In this document: piece after piece, positions 52,843-60,533 of the stretch
Position numbering within the stretch: position 1 is the stretch's first letter
Layout: every line of letters starts with the position of its first letter
The notes under the pieces: generated by a model
Seen by the model: only the letters and a program-made list of their open reading frames with translations
Told to the model about the DNA's origin: nothing
The model's database searches: none
From: Flavobacterium hibisci
Lineage (GTDB): Bacteria > Bacteroidota > Bacteroidia > Flavobacteriales > Flavobacteriaceae
Length of the DNA: 64,000 nucleotides
Direction of reading: 5' to 3'
NCBI RefSeq assembly: GCF_020026925.1
Contig: NZ_JAIQDW010000003.1
Location: 62,001-126,000, forward strand
Made by a program: the position numbers and the translations under genes

Positions 52843-53574
52843 CTATTTTTTTGAAGCAGAATATATCGTTGCAACTCCAAAAGTCTGAGGCATTGCCACA
52901 ACTTCTATAAACCCAATTTTTCTTAAAATATTGTTTAGCGCTTCTCCATAAGGAAAAACAGCAGCAGATTCTGATAAATAACCATAAGCTGAATTATCTT
53001 TAGAAAATAATTTGCCTATAACTGGAAGTATGTTTTTAGTATAAAAACGATATCCTTGTCTATAAGGTGTTTTATCAGGAACTGAAGTTTCCAGAATTAC
53101 AAATACACCATTTGGCTTTAAAACCCTTAAAATTTCAGCAAACCCTTTTTCTAAATTCTCAAAGTTTCGCACTCCAAAACTCACTGTAATAGCGTCAAAA
53201 TAATTGTCCTCAAAAGGCATGTTTTCAGAATCACCTAATACTAATTCAATTCTGTTTGAAAGATTTTTTTCTTCTACTTTTTTTCTTCCAACTTCCAGCA
53301 TTCCTGCAGAAATATCTAAACCAATAATTTTTTCGGCTTTGCTTTGTGCCATTAAAATTGCCAGATCCCCGGTTCCGGTAGCAATATCAAGTATGACTTT
53401 TGGCTTTGAATCAGAAACTATTTTTAATACTTTTTTGCGCCATTTTACATCTATTCCAAATGAAATCACACGATTTAAATTATCGTAGTTTCCTGATATA
53501 GTGTCAAACATTTGTGCAACCTGTTCTTTTTTGCCTAAAGTTGAGTTTTTGTACGGAGTTATTTTTTCAGACAT
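52843..53574 (-). CDS. ubiE: Demethylmenaquinone methyltransferase
   Basis: A SAM-dependent methyltransferase making menaquinone (MenG). 243 residues. Motifs: [33 protein letters not shown] (SAM-binding), [15 protein letters not shown] and [11 protein letters not shown]. The only quinone of most Bacteroidota is menaquinone, so the MenG role is likely. Ends 1 nt before porT. Confidence 0.95.
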   Translation of the reverse strand: MSEKITPYKNSTLGKKEQVAQMFDTISGNYDNLNRVISFGIDVKWRKKVLKIVSDSKPKVILDIATGTGDLAILMAQSKAEKIIGLDISAGMLEVGRKKVEEKNLSNRIELVLGDSENMPFEDNYFDAITVSFGVRNFENLEKGFAEILRVLKPNGVFVILETSVPDKTPYRQGYRFYTKNILPVIGKLFSKDNSAYGYLSESAAVFPYGEALNNILRKIGFIEVVAMPQTFGVATIYSASKK

Positions 53575-53588
53575 TTTTTTTATTTACG

Positions 53589-53617
53589 CAAATATAACAT
53601 AAAGTATTTAACTGCAA
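53589..53617 (-). promoter_or_regulatory. Candidate promoter of ubiE-porT
   Basis: On the minus strand TATATTTG (53589-53596) follows TTG (53615-53617) after 18 nt, the preferred Bacteroidota spacing. Confidence 0.6.
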
Positions 53618-53747
53618 TTGTGTTTCTTAATTAGGATTGAATGTTTTTAGATATTAATATTATTTTGTAAAATCACTAAAAGTGGGTATTGTAGGTAAAG
53701 TATTTATTGGTGAATTTAGCACTTGTAAAAATGTTAATATTTTTTCA

Positions 53748-54065
53748 ATGATAAATAGAGATACAATGACCCAAATCAAGTGGGTGCTCCTTGCGCTTAG
53801 CATCTCATTTGTTCTTGTAAGCTGTTTTGAAAGTACTGTTTTTGAGAGCAGTATTATATTTAAAGTGCAAAATACGTTCTTAGGATTAAATTTGTTTTTG
53901 GAAATTTTAATTTTCTTTGCCTTTAGTACCTTCGTGGTATTTGGTATTAAGGGTTTTTTTGAGATGTACTCTCAAAAAATATCAAATGTTATTATATTCC
54001 TTTCAGGGGTATTTTTAATATTTGTAATTTTTATTTTATGTTATCAAATATTGTTTCAAGAGTAG
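53748..54065 (+). CDS. Small membrane protein of unknown function
   Basis: About 106 residues with three hydrophobic segments (WVLLALSISFVLVSC, LFLEILIFFAFSTFVVF, IIFLSGVFLIFVIFILC). Three starts are possible: GTG 53682, ATG 53748 and ATG 53766. 53748 is chosen as the first ATG near the hydrophobic region. No family recognised. Followed by a strong terminator shared with folA. Confidence 0.55.
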   Translation: MINRDTMTQIKWVLLALSISFVLVSCFESTVFESSIIFKVQNTFLGLNLFLEILIFFAFSTFVVFGIKGFFEMYSQKISNVIIFLSGVFLIFVIFILCYQILFQE

Positions 54066-54097
54066 GTCATTGCTCTAATCATTTGATTTTAAAAAAA

Positions 54098-54128
54098 ACA
54101 TCCTCAATTTTTGAGGATGTTTTTTTTT
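54098..54128. terminator. Bidirectional terminator between the small membrane gene and folA
   Basis: ACATCCTCAA (54098-54107) and TTGAGGATGT (54111-54120) with a 3-nt loop, A-run on one side and eight T on the other. Confidence 0.9.
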
Positions 54129-54609
54129 ATTTTTTAATGTATGTTTCGTAGGTGTAATCATAAAGATGGGTTTCGTCTTTAGAGTTGGCTTCGGATTCTA
54201 CCAGTTGCCATTCCCTTTCATTGATTATAGGGAAAAAAGCATCAGCTTCAAAAGTGTGGTGAACACGTGTTATTTCAATTATATCAGCATATTGTAATCC
54301 AAGCGTGTAAATTTCGCCTCCTCCTATAATGTATGAATCTTCATTTTCGGGGCACATCGCAATCGCTTTTTCAATGCTGTCAACCACTATGCAGCCTCCC
54401 GGGTTATAATTTTCTTGTCGTGATATAACAATGTGCGTTCTGTTAGGCAATGGTTTTGGGAAGCTTTCGAAAGTTTTTCTTCCCATTATAATATGGTGAT
54501 TAGTAGTAAGCGATTTGAATCTTTTAAAATCGTTTGGGAGATGCCAGACTAATTTGTTTTTCTTTCCCAGGGCATTGTTTTCGGCAACAGCCGCTATCAT
54601 TATAAGCAT
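54127..54609 (-). CDS. folA: Dihydrofolate reductase
   Basis: Reduces dihydrofolate to tetrahydrofolate. 160 residues with IAAVAENNALGKKNKLVWHL, the active-site Asp in LPNDFKRFK, GRKTFESFPKPLPNR and IIGGGEIY. An internal ATG at codon 4 is an alternative start. It follows the 2TM gene by 13 bp; thyA, which makes its substrate, lies 0.9 kb away on the same strand. Confidence 0.96.
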   Translation of the reverse strand: MLIMIAAVAENNALGKKNKLVWHLPNDFKRFKSLTTNHHIIMGRKTFESFPKPLPNRTHIVISRQENYNPGGCIVVDSIEKAIAMCPENEDSYIIGGGEIYTLGLQYADIIEITRVHHTFEADAFFPIINEREWQLVESEANSKDETHLYDYTYETYIKK

Positions 54610-54622
54610 AGTGTGTTAAAGA

Positions 54623-54967
54623 CTAAATTTTATTTTCAGGATTATCATTGATAGAGGACTCTAATTGATTAATTCTCTTCTGCTGAAGTGCAACCAATCG
54701 GTCAATCTGCTCTCTTTCCCATTTTTTATTCATAAATCGATCTGTAATGTAGATTTTTATGAAGTGCAAAATAAAGATAAAAAACCATAAAGTAATGATC
54801 CATGTACACCAATTTTGTTCTGTTCCAATACTAAAACCAAAAAAACGATTAGCAACAAATAAAAATAAGCTTCCTAACAAAAAAAGAACAAAATGAAAAT
54901 ATAAAGCTTTTTTCTGTCTGATTCTTTTACGAGCATACTCATATTGTTCATGTACTTCTTTTTCCAT
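54623..54967 (-). CDS. 2TM-domain protein
   Basis: 114 residues: a charged N-terminal helix (EYARKRIRQKKALYFHFVLF), two membrane helices (about residues 21-42 and 57-75) and a charged C-terminus. The pattern is that of the 2TM domain family, common in Bacteroidota and often attached to histidine kinases. Function unknown. In one operon with folA. Confidence 0.82.
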   Translation of the reverse strand: MEKEVHEQYEYARKRIRQKKALYFHFVLFLLGSLFLFVANRFFGFSIGTEQNWCTWIITLWFFIFILHFIKIYITDRFMNKKWEREQIDRLVALQQKRINQLESSINDNPENKI

Positions 54968-55207
54968 AATTTATTCAAAATAAGATCATAAAGTTATAAT
55001 TTATTTTGAAAAATCGCTATTTTGAATAAATAATATTTGATTCAAAATCGGCTTAAAATCCGAATTTATAAATTAAAAAGCCTGAAATTATCGATAGTGT
55101 AAAAAATATATTTCTGGTTGCTATAATCATAAATCATACAGGGTACGTATTGATTAATCAGATGAATTTGCGAACTTTGAAGGTATAAATCTAAAAATGA
55201 AACAGTT

Positions 55208-55504
55208 ATGTCTTTGAAAAAGCAATTTATAAAAACGAAACCGGTTTGTAAAGTAACATTTGCAATTGAGGCGAAAGATGCTAATTCCGTCGCTGTAGTT
55301 GGGGATTTTAATAACTGGAACATAGAAGAGGGAACATTAAGCAAACTGAAAAACGGAACTTTTAAGGCCACTTATGACTTAGTAAAAGATGCAATTTATG
55401 AGTTTAAGTATGTGGTTGACGGGCTATATATCAATGATCCGGAAGCAGATTCTTACAGATGGAATGATTTTGCAGGAAGTGAAAATAGCGTTTTAATAGT
55501 ATAA
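55208..55504 (+). CDS. Stand-alone CBM48/isoamylase-N (AMPK-beta-like) glycogen-binding domain
   Basis: 98 residues that form one immunoglobulin-like carbohydrate-binding domain. Signatures are VTFAIEAKDANSVAVVGDFN with the N-N-W (FNNWNI), then YEFKYVVDG and NDPEADSYRWNDFAGSENSV. These match the glycogen-binding module of branching enzymes and AMPK beta. It has no catalytic part, so it may regulate or target another glycogen enzyme. Followed by a terminator shared with thyA. Confidence 0.88.
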   Translation: MSLKKQFIKTKPVCKVTFAIEAKDANSVAVVGDFNNWNIEEGTLSKLKNGTFKATYDLVKDAIYEFKYVVDGLYINDPEADSYRWNDFAGSENSVLIV

Positions 55505-55506
55505 AA

Positions 55507-55533
55507 AATCCGCTTCAATTCAAGCGGATTTTT
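55507..55533. terminator. Bidirectional terminator between the CBM48 gene and thyA
   Basis: AATCCGCTT (55507-55515) and AAGCGGATT (55522-55530), flanked by A on one side and T on the other. Confidence 0.85.
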
Positions 55534-55537
55534 GTTT

Positions 55538-56389
55538 TTATACAGCAACGCTACCTTTTATGGCAGGGTGTGGATTATAGTCAACAAGAGTGAAATCAGT
55601 ATAATCAAAATCAAAAATGTTTTTGATCTCTGGATTTAAAATCATTTTTGGTAATGGCTTTGGTTCACGAGTCAATTGTAATTCCAATTGCTCGAAATGA
55701 TTGTTATAAATATGTGCATCACCAAAAGTATGAATGAATTCACCGCATTCTAAATCACAAACCTGAGCAATCATCATAGTCAATAATGCATAAGAAGCAA
55801 TATTGAAAGGTACTCCTAAAAAGATATCAGCACTTCGCTGGTACAACTGACACGAAAGTTTTCCTTTTGTTTCTCCTTTTTCGGTATTGGGACTTGAAAC
55901 ATAAAATTGAAAAAAAGCATGGCAGGGTGGTAAAGCAGCTTTATTATTGGCTACATTTTCTTCAAAAGATTTCTTCGTATCCGGTAAAACAGAAGGGTTC
56001 CAGGCAGAAACCAGCATTCTGCGGCTATTCGGGTTCGTTTTTAATTCAGTGATTAATTCTGAGATTTGATCAATTTCTTCACTATTCCAATTGCGCCACT
56101 GATGTCCGTAAACGGGGCCTAAATCACCATTAGAATTAGCCCATTCATCCCATATTTTTACTCCGTTATCCTGAAGGTATTTAATATTGGTATCACCCTT
56201 TAAAAACCAAAGTAATTCATAAATGATAGATTTTAAATGCAGTTTTTTAGTAGTAACCATTGGAAAACCTTCACTTAAATCAAAACGCATCTGGTATCCA
56301 AAAACACTTTTAGTGCCTGTTCCGGTTCGGTCTCCTTTTTGATTGCCGTTTTCTAAAACGTGTTTTACTAAATCTAAGTATTGTTTCAT
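55538..56389 (-). CDS. thyA: Thymidylate synthase
   Basis: Makes dTMP from dUMP using methylene-tetrahydrofolate. 283 residues; the catalytic Cys lies in [13 protein letters not shown], with [12 protein letters not shown], the Arg pair region [14 protein letters not shown], and [22 protein letters not shown]. Compared with the 264-residue E. coli enzyme there are two short insertions around the active site (about [14 protein letters not shown] and [10 protein letters not shown]), as in other Bacteroidota. Confidence 0.96.
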   Translation of the reverse strand: MKQYLDLVKHVLENGNQKGDRTGTGTKSVFGYQMRFDLSEGFPMVTTKKLHLKSIIYELLWFLKGDTNIKYLQDNGVKIWDEWANSNGDLGPVYGHQWRNWNSEEIDQISELITELKTNPNSRRMLVSAWNPSVLPDTKKSFEENVANNKAALPPCHAFFQFYVSSPNTEKGETKGKLSCQLYQRSADIFLGVPFNIASYALLTMMIAQVCDLECGEFIHTFGDAHIYNNHFEQLELQLTREPKPLPKMILNPEIKNIFDFDYTDFTLVDYNPHPAIKGSVAV

Positions 56390-56443
56390 TTTATAAAATC
56401 TAAATAATTAATTCTGAAATCTAAAGTCAAACATCTATGAATT

Positions 56444-57067
56444 TTATCTTCTGGAGATTTCGTCTCTAATTTTAGCGGCTTTTTCATAATCTTCCTGAAA
56501 AACTGCCTGATCCAATAATTCATTCAATTCTTGTAAGCTGTGTTTGGCATAAACATCTCCGGACTGATTTGTTTCTTCTTCATGACCAAACGTTTCAGGA
56601 TTAGAAAGTACATCATCAATTTCCTGTGTGCCGGGATCGGTTTCTGCAGTACTTGATTTCAGGTAAATTCCGGCTTTATCTAAAATGTTTTTATAAGTAA
56701 ATATTGGAGCGCTGAATCTTAACGCCAATGCAATAGCATCAGATGTTCTGGCATCAATAATTTCTTCGATTTTGTCTCTTTCGCATATCAAGCTTGAATA
56801 AAAAACACCGTCAACAAGTTTATGTATAATGACCTGTTTTACCACTATATCAAATCTTTCGGCGAAATTTTTAAATAAATCATGCGTTAATGGGCGGGGA
56901 GGTTTAATCTCTTTTTCTAAGGCAATAGCAATTGATTGGGCTTCAAAAGCACCAATAACAATTGGTAATTTTCTTTCGCCATCCACTTCGTTCAAAATTA
57001 AGGCATAAGCGCCATTTTGAGTTTGACTGTATGATATTCCCTTTATGGATAATTTTACTAGACTCAT
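56444..57067 (-). CDS. Bifunctional nuclease (BFN/DUF151) domain protein with UVR motif
   Basis: 207 residues from the ATG at 57067. The BFN domain fills the first 130 residues (LPIVIGAFEAQSIAIALE, RPLTHDLF, DARTSDAIALALR). A C-terminal UVR-type helical hairpin follows (LQELNELLDQAVFQEDYEKA then AKIRDEI), as in UvrB/UvrC and ClpC-type adaptors. Nuclease activity is reported for plant relatives, but the bacterial role is unclear. A terminator-like hairpin sits just upstream of the start. Confidence 0.88.
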   Translation of the reverse strand: MSLVKLSIKGISYSQTQNGAYALILNEVDGERKLPIVIGAFEAQSIAIALEKEIKPPRPLTHDLFKNFAERFDIVVKQVIIHKLVDGVFYSSLICERDKIEEIIDARTSDAIALALRFSAPIFTYKNILDKAGIYLKSSTAETDPGTQEIDDVLSNPETFGHEEETNQSGDVYAKHSLQELNELLDQAVFQEDYEKAAKIRDEISRR

Positions 57068-57076
57068 ATGTGTTTG

Positions 57077-57097
57077 TAAAAAAGGCACTTAGCGCCT
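57077..57097 (-). promoter_or_regulatory. Terminator-like hairpin in the leader of the BFN gene
   Basis: On the minus strand AGGCGC and GTGCCT (57092-57097 and 57083-57088 on the plus strand) pair around a 3-nt loop and are followed by T6. The T-run ends 10 nt before the ATG. Candidate attenuator, or a terminator for transcripts from etfA. Confidence 0.5.
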
Positions 57098-57163
57098 CTA
57101 TTTAATACTTTTTTTGACTGAAAAATAAAGGTGCAATTTTAATCAAAAAATATGGAACAAAAA

Positions 57164-57206
57164 AGCCACCTAAACAAAGATACGATTATCTTATTTTTAG
57201 GCAGCT
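57164..57206 (-). terminator. Terminator of the etfBA operon
   Basis: AGCCACCTAAA (57164-57174) and TTTAGGCAGCT (57196-57206), an interrupted stem with an inner AAGAT/ATCTT helix; T6 follows on the minus strand. Confidence 0.65.
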
Positions 57207-57230
57207 ATATTTTTATAGAGAATTTTTAAA

Positions 57231-58199
57231 TTAAGAATGTTGCGCTTTAAAAGCCTTTAGTTTCTCAATTAATTGTGGTACGATTTCAAAAGCATCTCCT
57301 ACGACACCATAATCTGCTACTTTAAAAAATGGGGCTTCAGGGTCGCTGTTAATGACTACTTTTACTTTTGATGAGTTGATACCGGCAATATGCTGAATAG
57401 CTCCTGAAATACCTATAGCAATATATAAGTTTGTAGCAACTGGTTTCCCTGTTTGTCCAACGTGTTCGCTGTGAGGTCTCCATCCTAAGTCAGAAACCGG
57501 TTTTGAACATGCCGTTGCAGCGCCTAATACTGCAGCTAAATCTTCTATCAATCCCCAGTTTTCAGGACCTTTTAATCCGCGTCCTCCCGAAACTACAATG
57601 TCTGCATCAGCTATTGATACTTTTCCGCTTACTTTTTCTACAGAATCTACTTTTACACCAAAATCATTATCTCCAATTGAAGGATTAAAATCTTCTTCGG
57701 TTGCAGATCCTGCACTTTCAAAAATGCCATAAGAGTTTTTTGCAAGCCCCAGAACTTTTATATCTGTACTGATTTCTGTAATGTTGAAAGCTTTGTTTGA
57801 AAAAGCATTTCTTTTTACCTGAAAAGGTGAAGTACTAACCGGTAATCCCACCACATTTGAAGCAAAACCAGCTTCTAAGGCAACAGCAACCAATGGCGAA
57901 AGGTAAATACTATCTGTAGTTGAAGAAAGCAAAACTAATTTCGTGCCTTCTTTTTCAGCTGCTTGTTTAATAACATCAGCGTAAGCTTTAGCATTAAAAC
58001 CAGCTAATTTATCATTGTTTACTTTTAAAACCTTGTCAACTCCGTATTTTGCTAATTCGCTAACATCGCTGATGTTTACAGTCAAAGCTGTAACCGTAGT
58101 TCCTAATGATTCTGCTACTTTTTTAGCGTAAGAAGCTAATTCGAAAGCGACTTTTTTAAATTTTCCTTCTGCAGATTCTGCATATATTAATATTGACAT
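57231..58199 (-). CDS. etfA: Electron transfer flavoprotein subunit alpha
   Basis: 322 residues. The C-terminal FAD domain has VSGGRGLKGPENWG, ATACSKPVSDLGW, HSEHVGQTGKPVATNLYI and GISGAIQHIAGI followed by VVINSDPEAPFF. With EtfB it takes electrons from acyl-CoA dehydrogenases to the quinone pool. It follows etfB after 60 bp that hold a TTTCARG repeat. Confidence 0.96.
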   Translation of the reverse strand: MSILIYAESAEGKFKKVAFELASYAKKVAESLGTTVTALTVNISDVSELAKYGVDKVLKVNNDKLAGFNAKAYADVIKQAAEKEGTKLVLLSSTTDSIYLSPLVAVALEAGFASNVVGLPVSTSPFQVKRNAFSNKAFNITEISTDIKVLGLAKNSYGIFESAGSATEEDFNPSIGDNDFGVKVDSVEKVSGKVSIADADIVVSGGRGLKGPENWGLIEDLAAVLGAATACSKPVSDLGWRPHSEHVGQTGKPVATNLYIAIGISGAIQHIAGINSSKVKVVINSDPEAPFFKVADYGVVGDAFEIVPQLIEKLKAFKAQHS

Positions 58200-58221
58200 G
58201 ATATTTTTGTTTAAAGGTTAT

Positions 58222-58246
58222 TAGTTTCAAGTTTCAGGTTTCAAAC
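58222..58246. repeat. TTTCARG-type repeat between etfB and etfA
   Basis: TTTCAAGTTTCAGGTTTCAA, three tandem 7-nt units, in the 60-bp spacer of an operon. Related to the copies at 14023, 32155 and 47592. Confidence 0.65.
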
Positions 58247-58259
58247 TGAACACTCAATA

Positions 58260-59006
58260 CTAGATTACTTTCGCTTCGTTGTGTAATAAATTGATTAACT
58301 CATCTAAATTATCTGCAGGCACTAATTTTACAGCAGATTTAGGAGCTGGTTTTTCAAATTTTACAGCTTTTGTATTAACAGCTGCATCAACTGGTTCAAG
58401 AATGGTAAGCGCTTTTGTTCTTGCTGTCATGATTCCTCTCATGTTTGGAATACGTAAATCTTTTTCCTCGACAAGACCTTTTTGACCTCCAATAATTAAA
58501 GGAAGAGTAGTACTTACCGTTTCTTTTCCTCCGTCAATTTCGCGAACAGCTTTTACATTGTTTCCTTCAACAGTAATAGCTGTACAGGAATTTAAAAAGT
58601 TATAACCTAAAATTCCGGCAATCATACCAGGAACCATTCCGCCGTTGTAATCCAAAGATTCTTTTCCTGCAATTACTAAGTCGTAACCGCCATTTTTAAT
58701 TACTTCAGCCAATTGTTTAGCAACAAAAAAACCGTCTGTTGGGTTTGCATTTACACGAATTGCCTCGTTTGCGCCAATTGCCAAAGCTTTACGTAAAGTC
58801 GGCTCTGTATCCGGACCACCAACATTTACAACCGTTACATTTGCTCCTTGTTGTTCCTGAAACCAGATAGCACGGGTTAAACCAAATTCATCGTTAGGAT
58901 TAATTACATATTGTACACCATTGGTATCAAATTCTGAATCACCATTGGAGAAGTTAATTTTTGAAGTAGTATCAGGCACATGGCTGATGCAAACCAATAT
59001 TTTCAT
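58260..59006 (-). CDS. etfB: Electron transfer flavoprotein subunit beta
   Basis: 248 residues with MKILVCISHVPDTTSKINF, the AMP-binding region VVNVGGPDTEPTLRKALAIG, GKESLDYNGGMVPGMIAGIL and the C-terminal recognition-loop region (LRIPNMRGIMTARTKALTI). First gene of etfBA; promoter and palindrome upstream. Confidence 0.96.
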   Translation of the reverse strand: MKILVCISHVPDTTSKINFSNGDSEFDTNGVQYVINPNDEFGLTRAIWFQEQQGANVTVVNVGGPDTEPTLRKALAIGANEAIRVNANPTDGFFVAKQLAEVIKNGGYDLVIAGKESLDYNGGMVPGMIAGILGYNFLNSCTAITVEGNNVKAVREIDGGKETVSTTLPLIIGGQKGLVEEKDLRIPNMRGIMTARTKALTILEPVDAAVNTKAVKFEKPAPKSAVKLVPADNLDELINLLHNEAKVI

Positions 59007-59039
59007 AAGTATATATTTTGAATTTATAATATGCTTTTA

Positions 59040-59047
59040 CAAATTTA
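59040..59047 (-). promoter_or_regulatory. Candidate -7 promoter element of etfBA
   Basis: TAAATTTG on the minus strand matches TAnnTTTG exactly, 34 bp before the etfB start. Confidence 0.5.
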
Positions 59048-59071
59048 GAATTTAATTTGGAATAATTATAC

Positions 59072-59083
59072 TATGCATGCATA
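59072..59083. promoter_or_regulatory. 12-bp perfect palindrome upstream of etfB
   Basis: TATGCATGCATA. Its centre is about 43 bp upstream of the transcription start expected from the -7 element, a usual activator position. Confidence 0.45.
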
Positions 59084-59447
59084 ATATTTTTTAAAACTAT
59101 TACGATTTCGGAAATTGCTGGTTTTTGGGATACTTTCGTGAAAAAATAAAATCAAAACTTTATTGATAGTATTGGTTTTTAGAGAACTTTATTTTTTTAA
59201 GGTATATAGAATGCTTAATGATAGCTAATTAATGTTCTTTCTCGAAATAACATAAAAAAGATTTTTGAATGTTTTAGGATAAATCAGATAAAATGGGATT
59301 TTATGAAATATTTTTTAATCAATAAAAGTGGCGCTATATCTATTTTGTAAATATCACAATAAATTTTAAAAAGTTAAAAGTGAAAGAAGAAAGAGAAGTT
59401 ACTGTTATTTTAAATTCAATTTATGCTTTTAAGTTATTTAAAATATT

Positions 59448-59455
59448 TATTTTTG
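59448..59455 (+). promoter_or_regulatory. Candidate -7 promoter element of pdhB
   Basis: TATTTTTG followed by C matches TAnnTTTG exactly, 32 bp before the start codon. Confidence 0.55.
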
Positions 59456-59486
59456 CTCATCAGAAAAAAGAATATAACATACAACT

Positions 59487-60464
59487 ATGAGAACAATACA
59501 ATTTAGAGAGGCCATTTGCGAAGCGATGAGCGAAGAAATGCGTCGCGATGAATCCATATATTTAATGGGCGAAGAGGTTGCAGAATACAACGGAGCATAC
59601 AAAGCTTCAAAAGGAATGCTTGCTGAGTTTGGTGAAAAGAGAGTAATCGATACTCCAATTGCTGAGCTTGGATTTACAGGAATTGCAGTAGGATCTGCAA
59701 TGAACGGTAACCGACCAATTGTAGAATATATGACTTTCAACTTCTGTTTAGTTGGTATTGATCAGATTATAAATAACGCTGCTAAAATGCGTCAGATGAC
59801 AGGTGGACAGTTTAATGTGCCTATCGTTTTCCGTGGACCAACTGCTTCTGCAGGTCAATTAGGAGCGACTCACTCACAAGCTTTAGAAAACTGGTTTGCA
59901 AACACTCCGGGTCTTAAAGTTATCGTTCCTTCAACTCCTTACGATGCAAAAGGACTTTTAAAATCAGCCATTCGTGACAATGATCCTGTAATTTTTATGG
60001 AATCTGAGCAAATGTATGGTGATAAAGGAGAAGTGCCGGACGGAGAATATGTAATTCCAATTGGAGTTGCTGATGTAAAGCGTGAAGGTACTGATGTAAC
60101 AATCGTTTCTTTCGGAAAAATCATCAAAGAAGCTTTTATCGCTGCTGATGAATTAGCGAAAGAAGGAATCTCTTGTGAAGTTATCGATTTAAGAACTGTT
60201 CGTCCAATGGATAATGAAGCGATCTTAAAATCAGTTAAAAAAACAAACCGTTTGGTAATTTTAGAAGAAGCATGGCCATTCGCAAGTATCTCATCTGAAA
60301 TCACTTATATTGTACAAGAGCAGGCTTTCGATTTCCTTGATGCGCCAATTCAGCGTATTACAACTGCTGATGCTCCTGCACCTTATTCACCTGTTTTACT
60401 GAAAGACTGGTTGCCTAATGCAGGTGATGTAGTGAAAGCAGTAAAAAAAGTAATGTACAAATAA
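59487..60464 (+). CDS. pdhB: Pyruvate dehydrogenase E1 component subunit beta
   Basis: The beta subunit of the thiamine-diphosphate E1 that decarboxylates pyruvate for the E2 lipoyl domain. 325 residues: N-terminal TIQFREAICEAMSEEMRRDE, YLMGEEVAEYNGAYKASKG, the GPTASAGQLGATHSQ region, and the C-terminal transketolase domain (IDLRTVRPMD, LEEAWPFASISSEI). E1 alpha and E2 are not adjacent, as in flavobacteria where pdhB is separate. Ends in a terminator. Confidence 0.95.
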   Translation: MRTIQFREAICEAMSEEMRRDESIYLMGEEVAEYNGAYKASKGMLAEFGEKRVIDTPIAELGFTGIAVGSAMNGNRPIVEYMTFNFCLVGIDQIINNAAKMRQMTGGQFNVPIVFRGPTASAGQLGATHSQALENWFANTPGLKVIVPSTPYDAKGLLKSAIRDNDPVIFMESEQMYGDKGEVPDGEYVIPIGVADVKREGTDVTIVSFGKIIKEAFIAADELAKEGISCEVIDLRTVRPMDNEAILKSVKKTNRLVILEEAWPFASISSEITYIVQEQAFDFLDAPIQRITTADAPAPYSPVLLKDWLPNAGDVVKAVKKVMYK

Positions 60465-60483
60465 TAATACATACATACTCATA

Positions 60484-60523
60484 AAAACTTCATCATTCAT
60501 TGGTTAATTGATGAAGTTTTTTT
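60484..60523 (+). terminator. Rho-independent terminator after pdhB
   Basis: AAAACTTCATCA (60484-60495) and TGATGAAGTTTT (60509-60520) followed by more T. Confidence 0.88.
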
Positions 60524-60533
60524 TTGCCGGAAT

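Larger units (their letters stand above)
59007..59486. other. Long AT-rich intergenic region between etfB and pdhB
   Basis: 480 bp between divergently transcribed genes. Apart from the two promoter elements (59040-59047, 59448-59455) and the palindrome (59072-59083), I see nothing in it: no open frame longer than about 15 codons with a plausible start, no strong hairpin and no tRNA. Confidence 0.6.

Noticed and set aside
59270..59350. Short frames in the etfB-pdhB spacer as small genes
   Set aside because: The longest with an ATG is about 15 codons, with no start context or conserved sequence that I can recognise.
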